From positions 372,001 through 436,000 of the forward strand of contig JAAOOA010000062.1 of NCBI GenBank assembly GCA_012861695.1: 64,000 bases of DNA, given 5' to 3'. A model generated the notes under the pieces. It did not search any database. It saw nothing but the letters and a program-made list of their open reading frames with translations, and was not told where the DNA came from. This DNA is from Trematomus loennbergii (taxonomy: Eukaryota; Chordata; Actinopteri; Perciformes; Nototheniidae). The position numbers were made by a program, and so were the translations under genes. Shown here piece after piece: positions 1 to 11,213 of the stretch. The number at the start of each line of letters is the position of its first letter. The first letter of the stretch is position 1.

Positions 1-63
1 TTGTGACTCCTACAAGACTGTCCCCGTTCACTTCCAAGATCTGGTCTCCCGGCAACAGGTTTC
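1..63 (-). CDS. PDZ-domain protein, internal exon (partial, runs off the left edge)
   Basis: Read on the minus strand, this is the third shared coding exon of the PDZ gene. It starts after a good acceptor (ctctgacag at 64-72) in phase 1 and encodes the second half of a PDZ domain, GNLLPGDQILEVNGDSLVGVT. The PGDQILEVNG block is the highly conserved strand-turn-strand region of PDZ folds. The split glycine codon joins exactly to the exon at 13,682-13,777. PDZ domains bind C-terminal peptides of partner proteins and usually scaffold membrane or junction complexes; that role is family knowledge and is not shown here. The remainder of the domain, including helix 2, lies beyond the window. The gene family is not recognised. 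Confidence 0.93.
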
Positions 64-445
64 CTGTCAGAGGTCAGAGAAAGTCAACCATTGAGTTATC
101 CACGATAAAAATATCATGCAACACAATATGTAGTTGAATAAACAATGGTGTTTGGACAAAGATAAAAGAGTCACATGATTCATCCTGTTAGGGCTCCATC
201 ACATCTGAGAGGAAGCCATCAGGTTTCATCAAGAAGACAAAAGGACTGATAAAAACTGCATTAGAAGACTTTCGAGACCACAGGGGGTAAATAGGACAAG
301 AGCATTACATTTTCAGTCTGTCAAGTCAAGGCTCGAGAGAGACTGAAATATGCTTTTGGTAATGGACAGTTAGAGTCACAACCGCATAGAGTTTGCATGA
401 TTCAGTCCTAAAACCCGCAAATAATTGGCATTTTACCACTTCCTG
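64..445. other. Intron sequence, nothing recognised
   Basis: This is intronic DNA between the acceptor of the leftmost exon and the first repeat. I see no open frame of note, no tandem repeat and no terminal inverted repeat here. Confidence 0.6.
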
Positions 446-1956
446 TTCCCTGGTCTGGAAGTTTTTTGAATGTGTTTTTGGTTATTAGCCTGAATTAAGA
501 TGTGTGGTTAACACTTTTTGTTCTATGACATAAAATACGTCAGTGAATACCCCACTGGTTAAAGGTGGGGTAGGTCATTTTCAAATCAAATCAAATCAAG
601 TTTTATTTATAAAGCACATTTAAAAGCGATTTTGGTCGAGCCAAAGTGCTGTACATGTAATAAAAACACATTACTACAATCACAATAAAAGACAATAAAT
701 TACAACAGATATATAAAAAACACAGGGAAAAGTCAGGAGTCGTGCTCCGCTCTGACTAGAAGGCCAGGAGAAGAAGTGTGTCTTAAGAGTAGATTTAAAA
801 ACCCCTAGGGTCTGGGCCGACCTCACATGGAGGGGCAGAGTGTTCCAGAGCCTAGGGCCAGCTGCTGCGAAGGCTCGGTGCCCTCAGGTTTTAAGCCTGG
901 TCTTGGGCACTACCAGCAGCAGCTGCTGGTCAGCAGACCTTAATGCTCTGGCTGGGGTGTAGCGCTGGAGAGTTCAGCTATATAGGCCGGAGCCAGCCCA
1001 TTTAGTGCTTTAAAAACAAATAAAAGGATTTTAAAATCAATTCGGAACCAAACTGGAAGCCAGTGTAGTGAGGCCAGAATTGGGGTGATGTGGTCACGCT
1101 TTTTGTGGCCAGTCAGCAAACGTGCAGCTGCGTTTTGGACTAGCTGCAGGCGTTTAATTGAGGCCTGGTCCATACCCACATACAGAGTGTTGCAATAGTC
1201 CAGTCTTGAGGTTACAAAGGCGTTAATAACCCTTTCTAAGTCTTTAAAAGATAAATACGACTTGGTTTTGGCCAATAGTCTTATCTTAAAAAAGCAGGAT
1301 TTGACTACGGTGCTGACCTGCTTGTCGAATTTAAAAGTGCTAGTGAAGGTCACTCCAAGGTTCATGACAGAGGGGAGGATGTTTTTATTGAGAGAGCATA
1401 ATATCAACCGGAGAGGCTGGAGGTTGGGGTCCAAATAAGATGACCTCAGTCTTGATCTCGTTGAGGTTGAGAACGTTTTTCTCAGCCAGGATTTTATCTC
1501 TGTTAAGCAGTCCATCAACTGCTGTAGTGAGTGTTTGACATTTGCTTTGAGAGGCAGATATATCTGTACATCGTCGGCGTAGCAGTGGAAGGGAATATTG
1601 TGTTTTGTGAGAATTGAACCTAGGGCAGTATGTACAGATGGAGCATCTTATTTCAGACTCCAGCATACAGCTTCCTGCCTACTACCAGCCAGTTACCTGC
1701 CTAAGACCTGCCAAAGACCAGTATCTGGGAATGTTAAGCCCTCCCACTATTTTCCAAGAGGGCGTTGCCAGATTTTCAATTTCAGGATTTAACCAGGAGA
1801 TGGCGCTATATATTAAATAACTATGGCCAAACTAAGACTTAGTTTTTCACAAGAGAAAATGCAGATATTATATAAAAAACTAAAGTTAAAATCTTGTTTT
1901 TAATGCCCCAAGAGCAATAAAAACACTTGGTAACAAAATCCTGAGTGAGGCTTTCA

Positions 1957-2025
1957 TAAATTGCATTTAGCTGATGCTTTTATCCAAAGCGACTTACTAT
2001 TTAATAAATGATAAATGATTATTCA
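1957..2025 (+). repeat. Dispersed fish repeat core
   Basis: Contains gatgcttttatccaaagcga, a sequence that I recall as very common in teleost interspersed repeats. A degraded relative may lie at 37,797-37,856. It cannot be assigned to a family from this window alone. Confidence 0.45.
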
Positions 2026-2860
2026 ACAAATATGAGTGATGTGTGATTATTATTCATGCTATATACTGATATAGGGCTAAGTAAGCAATCAATCCTGCAA
2101 ATGAACCCTTAGTTGTTCAATATATTTATTCAGACAATGTGAGTAGAAATACAGAAATTCTGCTCCCACCTAAGGCCAACGTTGCAATATTACAACATTT
2201 CCCTAAAAACTTACCAAAACGTAAACATTTTTAAAACTCTTTCATTTCTGCTCCAGAGGCCAGGGGTTAAATTGGGATTTTATATGTGGGGGGGGGCTCT
2301 GTTAGAAGGTGCGACGGGGGAGGGGGAGAGAGTTAGACGCTCATGAATTGTCAACGGGGGGGGGGCCTCTCTGCACGGAGGAGCCGCGGAGGAAGAGACA
2401 CACGTTCACTAAGCCGAATCACAGTGATCTGCTATTTTAAAGTAAATTCAACACATATCGACCCTAAATATAGCATATATTAAGAACGAGAAAGTGTTAA
2501 CATCGTTTTTTGTAAACATATGACAAATGTGCGAGGGTGATGACATCAGAGCATCGTCCTATGGGCTTAGCCCCGGACAGGTACAACAGGTATTCACTTA
2601 GAGGGGGTAGGTACCCATTTACATGTCAAAAATCAACATACAGTAGGGGGGTGGGGGATGGTGAACGGTATGGTCAATGTAATTAATTCATGTAATAAAA
2701 ACATCTCAGGTCAGTAACACTGAAAGCTAAATGTGCGTACGTAGCGCTGTAACTTCCTCCACAAAAGCAGCCTTCTGTTATTTGAAATCAGATGAAAACA
2801 AACTGTAACGGACCCTGCCGTGTTATCTTGATATTTCCGGCACAGACCCTTTCATACCGG

Positions 2861-4251
2861 TGTTATGCCGTAGATTGAAGCTTTGCCGTAGATTGAAGCC
2901 CTGTTCGCGGGGACGAGCAAAGTGACGTCATCGCCTGTATTGAGCGTTCGCCAAGCGGAAAAACGAAAGATACTATTTACTTTCTCTCTTTTGAATGATA
3001 TATTTCCCATCAGATTAAACAGCAAACGGCTGAATAAATAATGTGCATACAATTGCGAGGAGGCTCGTTTTAAGGACACTTTTCAGATCTGGTGAGTCTA
3101 TGACTATCCTGGACAAAGGTATAGGGGGGCTTCCAAATCCGGCAGCTACAACACCTGGTCTGCCGGATATGGAAGCCCCTCTTTAGTTTTTGACCTGCTG
3201 GGCCCAGAGTAAAATGCTTTGGTGAGCATAAACTAGAGGGGAACAGGCAATATCAGTGTGATTTTGGTGAGTCTATGACCATCCTGGACAAAGATATAGG
3301 GGGGCTTCCAAATCCGGCAGCACCAACACCTTCTCTGCCAGATTTGGAAGCCCCTCTTTAGTTTTTCACCTGCTGGGCCCAGAGTAAAATGCTTTGGTGA
3401 GCACAAACTAGAGGGGAACAGCAAACACCAGTGTGATTTTGGTGAGTGTATGACAAAATGATAGGGGGGTTCCAAATCTGGCAGGAGAAATACCTGCTCT
3501 GCTGAACATGTTATGGAGAGAACAGTGCAGATCTTCCCTATTGACACCGGGATTAACCTAGTCTAAAATAAGGAACATTAATAGTGTGATATAGGCACAG
3601 ATATAAGATCAATAATACACTTTATTTTAGGGCACCTTTCAAAGCATTCAATGTCACCTTAAAATACAATAAAAAATCAAATATGAGTGGCATCACAATA
3701 CAAACATGTGTTGAGTAGGAAACCACAGAGGAAAATTGCATTCAAAGGAGCAATTAAAGCGAGTGAAGCCAGTTTGAACACATTATCTTTTAGGCTTGAT
3801 TGAAAATAACACAGTGTCTGACATATGTTATATCATTACTGTTATATCATTGCTTACTATTCGTGGTTATCAGACACTTAAACAACAGAGAAGGTTTTAA
3901 GAAATAGGACTATACTGACAAATGACATATTATCCTGTCTGTTCTGTAGGAAGGAGGAACATAACAGAGTGGACTCAAAACTGAAGTTTGTTCCAATACG
4001 AAGATTGTGACAGATCTGAAAAGTGTCCTTAAAATGAGCCTCCTCGCAATTGTATGCACATTATTTATTCAGCCGTTTGCTGTTTAATCTGATGGGAAAT
4101 ATATCATTCAAAAGAGACAAAGTAAATAGTATCTTTCGTTTTTCCGCTTAGAAAACTAGGCGAACGCTCAATACAGGCGATGACGTAACCTTTGCGCGTC
4201 CCCGCGAACAGGGCTTCAATCTACGGCAAGGCTTCAACCTACGGCATAACA
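2861..4251. mobile_element. CCGG-flanked fold-back element 1 (arms about 230 bp)
   Basis: Inverted arms lie at about 2,861-3,090 and 4,010-4,251, beginning TGTTATGCCGTAG and ending with its complement. Both ends abut CCGG (2,857-2,860 and 4,252-4,255), read as a 4-bp target duplication. The arms are nearly identical, sharing for instance aattgcgaggaggctc, apart from small indels. The interior carries a 175-bp tandem duplication (3,095-3,500) and about 450 bp of unrecognised AT-rich DNA. No transposase is encoded. Confidence 0.82.
3095..3500 (+). repeat. 175-bp tandem repeat, each full unit with a hairpin
   Basis: Two full units and part of a third, starting at ggtgagtctatgac (period 175 bp). 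Each full unit contains an inverted repeat, GGGGCTTCCAAATCCGGCAG pairing with a near-perfect complement after a 14-nt loop (3,126-3,179 and 3,301-3,354). The third unit keeps the left half but has lost the pairing half. Confidence 0.8.
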
Positions 4252-4929
4252 CCGGCAATGCGCGATAGAAACAACAGGAACTGCGACAGCATAAATATGC
4301 GAACACAAACCTACAGACTGCTGGAGAAGAGATATCACAGGGGGGGTTGGGACACACACATTCCGATGGCCAATTAGTTTTAAACAACTGTTTTGCCTGG
4401 CTGGACCTGTAATTTACAGGAAAGAAGTGCACGCTACTAAAGAGACACGCTACCATGGAAACCAAAACAATGGTGTTGCTGTATTGAAGTCCGAGTGGAA
4501 ACAGTCATATTTGGAGCGTTATGTTAGAATGAAACAGCGAGGTCGTGACTCACAAAAAAAAGTGTTACTTCACTAACTGTAAGCTTGTCACTCAGAGTAA
4601 CCTACAGTTAACTTAACTGTTGGAAAAGAAAGATCAGGGGGGGGAGAGCTGTGATGGGCCATTAGGTGTGTAAACCACAGCTGAGAGCTGCCGTTTCATT
4701 CTGACTGTTTCAAAAACGGTAACAACGGACTATTTTTCTTAGCGGATGCATGTCAATTTAAATCAATACATACAACTATTTTTTAAATCAATAAAAACAT
4801 TTTCTAAATCCATAAAAGCATTTCAATTAATATTGGGAGTCATGTCGTTACTTTGTTGAGAATGTGGCCATGTAATAAGCGGGATAATTTGCAGCGACTT
4901 GGTCATTATGGGGAAAAATAACACCCAGG

Positions 4930-4962
4930 GATCAAGATCCCTCCGCTACGCGGATCTTGATC
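4930..4962. repeat. Short perfect inverted repeat
   Basis: GATCAAGATCC (4,930-4,940) and its exact complement GGATCTTGATC (4,952-4,962) are separated by 11 nt. It lies inside the TA-flanked element. Function unknown. Confidence 0.7.
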
Positions 4963-5475
4963 TGCCTGACAAGGCTCCATTAAAATATAAATATTTTTAG
5001 TGAATTACTGAGTTTAGGCACGTTAATAACATTTTAATGAAGTTGAATACAGTATATTCATATTTGTCAGTGATTTCATGTCAATTCGGCGAACATAAAC
5101 ATAAATGATCGTGGTGAAGATGATGATTAAATTAGGATTAAAAATCGAGAGCCGGCTGCATTTCCTCTCGTTCGTTTTTTTCGACTAAACAACATTATTT
5201 TGTTAAATAACAACATGGTGATGTTTTGTAAATGATTACATGTCTTATTTAGCACAGACTATGATCCTATCCGTGACATATGGATCTTAACAAAGATCCG
5301 CTATACATTAGTACCAGACATACTGTACATCCAGCTTACTGTGTCGAAGTTGATTTCACATGACTCCAGTGTGGAACCCCACTGCACCCCCTGGTGGATC
5401 AATGATCCATTGCAGCTGGCTTCACAATAATTAAATATTTATCACGGGGGCGGTATCAAGTCAGACTGGGGGCCG

Positions 5476-5541
5476 GCTCTTCATCACGGGCCGATCACGG
5501 GCCGATCACGGACCAATCACGGACCAATCACGACCCTCGCG
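5476..5541 (+). repeat. Short tandem repeat of about 11 bp
   Basis: Five or so imperfect copies of gatcacgggcc / aatcacggacc, close to the right terminus of the TA-flanked element. Subterminal tandem repeats can be transposase-binding sites, but nothing here proves that. Confidence 0.65.
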
Positions 5542-6269
5542 TTTCAAACTGTCCAAAATAAGACGCTCCATCTGTACAGTAAAAAGAGGATGGGGCCTAG
5601 AATAGAGCCTTGGGGAACCCCACAGGTAAGAGGGGCTTTGGCAGAGGAGAAGGCACCTAGCACCTAGGTTTTGGAGAAACCAGCTCGAGTGCGCTAGAAT
5701 TTGAAAATACACAGCCGGAAAAAATCTGGCAGGTAGGCCATCCAGTCATTTTAGCTGGGCCGGCTAAAATGATTGGTCGTGCTTTTTACAGTACTACGGC
5801 TTCCACAGATGACTTTTTTTTATGGATTTTTTGTCAAAGCACTTAAGATATTCATTGCTATCGGGATGTTAAGAGCATTCCATGGAATATAACAAAAAGT
5901 GTATGTCGAGCCGGTTTCTCAAACGTACCTACCCCACCTTTAATGTCTGAAGCTTCTATGTGTCATAAACACGGTTGGTTACAAGTTGCAAAATAACTCT
6001 ACTAGTCTTCATGCCGAACATTAGCCACCTTTAGCGGTGGTGATGCACAGCTATGAGACCGTGAGCCACAATACGACACAACAATACTTGATGCTCAAAT
6101 CATGTCTGAAATGTTTCGAGCATCCCAGGAGCAAAGTTAATAATAATTGTAATATTCCAGTTATAAACGACATGAATCAAAGATGTGTTGCTGTATTTTA
6201 GTGGTAAAAAAAAATGCATTCATCATCATAATTATTCTATATATAATAATTTACACAGTGCCTGTAAAC

Positions 6270-6599
6270 CGGAGGAGAACGCTGGCATTTCTCCTCCTAC
6301 TTGAAAGACTACGGAGGGATAGGGTCTGCAAAATTAGTTATTTTGGGGATGGGCCGGATGCTCTGACCGGTCCACTTCCTGCCTGGCGCCTCTGCAACGC
6401 CTCGCGTCGCGTCGAAAAATAGACTTGAGTCCTATTTTGAACGGAGCCCAGCGCCGAGACGCTTCTGGGACGCTTCTGAGCCGTAACGCGGCGCGTCTGG
6501 TGGAAAGCACCCATTGACTAGAGTGGCCGCGATCTTTGCGAACGCCGCGGCGCAGCCGTAACGCGACGCAGACGGACCCGGTGGAATCTAGGGGTTAGA
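6270..6599. repeat. CpG-rich segment, probable MITE remnant
   Basis: This stretch is much richer in C, G and CpG than its surroundings, with words such as cgcgtcgcgtcg, aacgcggcgcgtctgg and gccgcggcgcagccg in opposing orientations. It contains ggtggaaagcaccc, resembling GC-rich non-autonomous DNA elements of fish. No clear terminal repeats were found, and it is not near a recognised exon. Confidence 0.4.
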
Positions 6600-7222
6600 C
6601 TGTCGGGGGATACCTTACTTCTTCCTACTCTCTGTCTGTACCTGTGTACTCTCATGTTCCCAATAACCCAGCTTCCCCCAAATTTGTTTTTGGTGTCTAT
6701 ATACGCCGGGATCCTGAGTCGTGGCTGATCCTGTTGCTGTGGTCCTGAGTCCTGATCTGAGTCCTGGACTTCTAGTCGTGGCTGAACCTGTCACTGTGGT
6801 CCTGCCTGACTCTCATTATACTTCCCTGATGGCTCCCACAGGATTGTTGACATCCTCGTGGATTCTTCTTCTTATTATAGACACATGCATTTCCAAACAT
6901 TTGGTCTACCTATACTGTAAATGTATTATCTCTTGGATTTACACACGGCATCTATTGCACGTCTGTTCGTCCTGGGAGAGGGATCCCTCCTCTGTTGCTC
7001 TCCCTGAGGTTTCTCCCATGTTCCCCTTTAAACTGGGGTTTTTCTCCGGAAGTTTTTCCTTGTACGATGTGAGGGTCTAAGGACAGAGGGTCTAAGGACA
7101 GAGGGTCTAAGGACAGAGGGGGTCGTATTGTCACTGATATTCTGTACAAACTGTGAAGTCCACTGAGACAAATGCAACATTTGTGATATTTGGCTATATA
7201 AATAAACATTGATTGATTGAAA
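6600..7222 (+). mobile_element. LINE 3' end (5'-truncated)
   Basis: Untranslated 3' part of a fish LINE. It shares long stretches with 22,100-22,560 (ctctgttgctctccctgagg, cttgtacgatgtgagggtct) and, inverted, with 49,143-49,375. The block ggtctaaggacagag is repeated three times at 7,074-7,120. It ends in tatataaataaacattgattgattga. No coding part is left. Confidence 0.75.
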
Positions 7223-9455
7223 GCTAGCCTTTTAATTCTGCCGATTGCATTTACGCTTCAAACAGAAGTGGTCTAAATACCTGGAGATTATGCTGCAGAA
7301 CAAACATGCTAAGTTTTTGCTTCAGTTATAAAGGCATCAAGACTCCAAATTAAAACAGAAAGGTAGCAGAGCAAAAATACAAAGCATCATGGGAGTTACT
7401 GGGCACCACATCTGCATGAGCTGCCATCACCATGGCAAGGAAACCATGTGATACCTTCACACTGAAATAAAGGGTGCAAGTGTGGAATTCTTCACAATAA
7501 TATATTTAACTGTAAGACCTGCTACAGAGCCTGGTGCTAACAGGATTTAGATCCCTGGGAGGTCACCGCTGGGTCTCCTCTGGATCTGAGAGTCTGGATG
7601 ACCTCTCCCCTCAGTCTGGCTCACAGCCACCTCACACATGTCCTCAAGATAAAGTATTAGGAACTAACAGTATCAGACTTTGGAGATAAGGACTAAACCT
7701 CAGTGTGACCTATTTCTATTCACTGCAGCTTTGCACGTCACATTTTAAAAAACATTGACATTTTAATGCTGATCTCATCCAGCAAGACTTTGTATAAGTA
7801 TGATTAATAAAATAAGATGTAATCCACTAAAGGAAGAATGTGTCATGTATCTATCTTTTATTTTTGTTAGCCTGTTAAATCCTTCCATTTAACTTAAAAA
7901 AGAAAATAAACACTAGTTAAAGTTGTTCTTTTTGAAGTGAGGTTCTGTAACAAAGCTGGGTTTCTACATCTGAATGCTGCCCATATCTCAGATATCTCAG
8001 ATTACAGAATATCTGGTTTAGGTGATGGCTACTGCCTGGTTGTTTGAAAAAAGCCAATCAATATATATTTTTTTAAATAGTTCACTACATACTGTCTGTA
8101 GTGCAGTGTGTTTGGACGGCAACTTAAGGAAATGATGCTGCACGGACACAGCAGAGACAATACTCAATAAAACTGTAAGATTAGTGTCAGTGAAATATAT
8201 CACAGGCGGCTGTCAGTAAACGTACAGAATGAAATCATCTATGATGTGACAAACATCATGCTCCTTGTGTGTGAGTGTTAAAGTGTTAACCAGCAACAGC
8301 TACCATCATTCTGTTGCGTCTAAAATGAACCTGATAGGACGTAAACTTCAGTTTTGAGAAAGTCTTTCATGTCATTATTAGAAAAATTAAATATGACTAT
8401 TGAGCAGTGATGATGTGCTATGTTCTGAAAGGATGGTTCTCTGCTCTTCTAACTGCAGTATACATGGCACTGTCCCTCAATATCTGCCCTATATCCATCA
8501 GTTATTGTACAGAGGAAGTAGTGGTGCCTTTTTCCCTTTTTTATAATCACATGAGAGAAGAAACAAATGTAGTCCTGACTCTAATCTCAGAATTCTGAGA
8601 AAAAAGTCAGAACTCAAAATGTCTTTTTACTTTTGGTCACATCCTCATGTGGCCCTAATCGTCTTCCATATTTCCTCAAATAGCTGCTGGACCTGCATGT
8701 TGAATCAGACCAATGTGACGCCTTTGGTTGACATGAATAAAGTCAGTAGTAGAAGAAGACGTTTTAAATATTTTACCAAAACTTTCCCCCATTATTTTTC
8801 ACTGATCTTCGTGATAATCAGGCTATTCATCTTTTTGTCATGGAGTACAGCCTGGATGAAAGTGGACTGCAGTCCGAAAGTGTCTTCTCCTAAACCAATG
8901 TTCCAAACTCACCAGAAAACCTTTTCCTCCGACAGGCTCCATGCACTTCAAAACAATCGAGCAACAATTCATGCATGTGGTGAACTACAGCTGAGCTCAT
9001 ATACACCTGTAGACTGAGTTTATTTAGAAAAGTGCTTGATAATCTTTGACAAGATGTGTAATTGTTCCAAGAATCATCAAAAGCACCTTTTATTGCAGGT
9101 GATCAAAGTACTATGATGCTTTACATGATTCTTCACTCTGTATCAACTTGAACACCTTTTAGAAAATAAGCTCAGGTATTATTGTGAACTGTCCGTACAG
9201 AATCCTAACACATACAGTATCTCTCATGTAGCCTTATCATCTGAACAGAACCCTGTTTGGACTGAGGAGCACATCTGGCGCTGTCAGCACTTGCCACAGA
9301 GGAGATGTATTATTTATCATTACAGTGTAGAGTATTTATACTATACTTTTATTTCATTTGATATACATAGCTTCATTATTCCTGCATTTTACTGGCACCA
9401 TTGTATCACTTGCACTATTTCTTATTGCACTGTTTCAGTTGCTAATTCTTCATGT
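7223..9455. other. Intron sequence, nothing recognised
   Basis: Unique-looking AT-rich intronic DNA. Open frames here (for example at 8,407-8,598 and 8,619-9,017 on the plus strand) resemble no protein known to me and lack splice or repeat context. I treat them as chance. Confidence 0.55.
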
Positions 9456-9463
9456 CTTAAAGG

Positions 9464-10768
9464 CAGTGGCGAGCAGTTATACCTAGGCCCTCTGACCCCC
9501 ACCCCTTCCCTCGAAGAAAAAAAGAGTTATTACGTCACAGCGTATACTTCAGCGGAAAAACAACGGCCCGGGGTGCAAAACGCATCAATGAAAGCAACCC
9601 TCTACCACACAAAACAACACCTGTAAATAACCCAATTTGTGTTCTTTGAAATTGAAAAGGATATTGCATTGTGTTTGTTACTTTCGTTGCAGTTGTATGT
9701 CTTAAGTGTAATTTGGCATGCTTTTATTTTGAAGGCGAGTTTACGCTGATGACAGGAAGTTGTTGTTGCTATGGAAACAAGAAAAGCTTCACAGCGGGCG
9801 GTGTCACTACCCGATCTGTCCCCCTGCCCGATCTGTACTGCGCATGTGCGAGATGGTCCGCCATATTGGACAACTACATACGGCAACTCTACTAGGACAC
9901 TTGACACAGTGGCTTTTGGCAAAGCAGAAAAAGAACGAGAGAGATTATTGTTATTACAACGTGACTTCACTATTATTTAACAACTCTTTTTATTGGGTTC
10001 TTTTATTTGGGGTTAAGTACATTGTCAGAATAAGTGAGAATGGATTTAACTTCTGTTAACAGCTATATGCCATACATTTTTGCATACATTCACAGTAAAT
10101 TTATTCAGTATGATAGCTGTCTAACAGAAGTTAAATCCATGTCTCACTTATTCTGACAATGTATTTAACCCCAAATAAAAGAGTTGTTAAATAATAGTGA
10201 AGTCACGTTGTAATAACAATAATCTCTCTCGGTTATTTTTCTGCTTTGCCAAAAGCCACTGTGTCAAGTGTCCTAGTAGAGTTGCCGTATGTAGTTGTCC
10301 AATATGGCGGACCATCTCGCACATGCGCAGTACAGATCAGGCAGGGGGACAGATCGGGTAGTGACAGGCGGAACTTGTCATAAAGTCTGCGATAATAAAA
10401 CCCACCCATTTAGAGGGAAGATATGATTGGTCAATTGTACTGTCATTTGACATTACTCTCTCGTTGAGTTACCCTAGCTGGCCCTCTGTGAATGTACAGA
10501 GGGACCACCAATCAGCTCCTGTCTTCACAGTAACTCGCAGAGACGGCTAAAGGAGCTTCTTTCATTTAACCCTTCACATTCAAACAGAAACTTAACAGGC
10601 AGATTCTAAGGATTTATTTATTTGGAAATGTTATTTTAAATACAATTAAATCAAGTTATTTTGGTAAAACTAATGAAAAATATAACATATTAATGTTTTT
10701 AAATATTATTTTGTAGAATATCTTAGGCCCTCAGAGAGGGCCTAGAGGGCTCTGACGGCTCGCCACTG
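9464..10768. mobile_element. hAT-type non-autonomous element, CAGTGGCGAGC ends
   Basis: Terminal repeats CAGTGGCGAGC and GCTCGCCACTG are flanked by a perfect 8-bp duplication CTTAAAGG (9,456-9,463 and 10,769-10,776), the hallmark of hAT transposition. Subterminal regions carry taggccctctgac and its partly inverted relatives. A fold-back element (9,802-10,366) occupies the middle. No transposase frame is visible. Confidence 0.9.
9802..10366. mobile_element. Fold-back element inside the hAT (arms about 245 bp)
   Basis: Arms at 9,802-10,046 and about 10,125-10,366 are near-perfect inverted copies, starting TGTCACTACCCGATCTGTCC, around a loop of about 80 bp. The 5-bp sequence GGCGG flanks both sides (9,797-9,801 and 10,367-10,371). 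Joining the flanks gives a plausible uninterrupted host, gcgggcggaactt. Both arms contain gtccgccatattggac. Confidence 0.85.
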
Positions 10769-10773
10769 CTTAA

Positions 10774-11213
10774 AGGTGGGGTATGTAATTTTGGAGAAAC
10801 CAGCTCGAGTGCGCTAGAATTTGAAAATACACAACCGGAAAAAATCTGCCCCTTCCTTCAGACTTCCTTACAGAGCCCCTCCTCTAACACACACGAACGT
10901 GCACATGACCAATGAGGGCACGAGATAAGTTTGTGCACAGATGGAAGGCTGACAGGCAGGTAGGCCATCCAGTTATTTTAGCCGGGCCGGCTCAGATGAT
11001 TGGTCGTGCTTTTTACAGTACTACGGCTTCCACAGATGACATTTTTTTATGGATTTTTTGTCAAAGCACTTCAGATATTCATTGCTATCGGGATGTTAAG
11101 AGCATTCCATGGAATATAACAAAAAGTGTATCTCGAGCCGATTTCTCAAACTTACCTACCCCACCTTGGAATATAACAAAAAGTGTTTCTGAAATAAATT
11201 ACATACCCCACCT
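10774..11213 (+). mobile_element. TTAA-flanked MITE (copy 2)
   Basis: Terminal repeats AGGTGGGGTATGTAATTT and AAATTACATACCCCACCT, with TTAA at 10,770-10,773 and 11,214-11,217. It is the full-length relative of the interrupted copy at 563-5,939 and keeps about 105 bp (about 10,842-10,950) that copy lacks. Near the right end a short piece, ggaatataacaaaaagtgt, is duplicated. The left TTAA is part of the duplicated hAT target, so the hAT landed on this element's edge. Confidence 0.87.

Larger units (their letters stand above)
1635..5574. mobile_element. TA-flanked transposon with CAGATGGAGC termini
   Basis: Terminal inverted repeats are CAGATGGAGCATCTTATTT on the left and the reverse complement of CAGATGGAGCGTCTTATTT on the right. 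They are flanked by TA on both sides (1,633-1,634 and 5,575-5,576). Conceptual removal, keeping one TA, restores an open reverse-transcriptase frame in the host LINE, which fixes the borders. TA duplication suggests a Tc1/mariner-type or other TA-targeting superfamily, but I recognise no transposase. About 1.4 kb of it is a fold-back element inserted later (2,861-4,251). Confidence 0.8.
582..5666 (-). mobile_element. L2-like LINE, 5'-truncated, inserted in the TTAA MITE
   Basis: Minus-strand non-LTR retrotransposon remnant in two pieces, 5,666-5,575 and 1,634-582, split by the TA-flanked element. The first piece encodes the reverse-transcriptase motif GVPQGSILGPILF. The second encodes the C-terminal part of the domain, with blocks such as ITPILASLHWLPV, and carries frameshifts. 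It ends in the 3' tail TTGATTTGATTTGA (583-600 on the plus strand), typical of fish L2-type LINEs. The preceding motif (gcactttggctcgacc on the minus strand) recurs in the LINE ending near 22,690. The endonuclease and the N-terminal half of the reverse transcriptase are absent, so it is inactive. Confidence 0.85.
563..5939 (+). mobile_element. TTAA-flanked MITE (copy 1), interrupted by an L2-like LINE
   Basis: The left end is AGGTGGGGTAGGT and the right end is its reverse complement ACCTACCCCACCT. Both are directly flanked by TTAA (559-562 and 5,940-5,943), the target duplication typical of piggyBac and Kolobok elements. The interior at 5,669-5,939 aligns with the second copy at 10,774-11,213 (shared word ggagaaaccagctcgagtgc). 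Without the LINE the element would be only about 300 bp. It has no coding capacity. Confidence 0.85.
532..6045 (+). repeat. Host repeat of nest 1 (interrupted)
   Basis: The outermost sequence of nest 1 is an interspersed repeat. Its two halves (532-558 and 5,944-6,045) also occur joined at 29,919-30,017. Shared words are tacgtca...cccactgg and, at the far end, acattagccacctttagc. The copy near 30 kb lacks the TTAA element and so roughly serves as an empty site. Family and boundaries are unknown. Confidence 0.5.
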
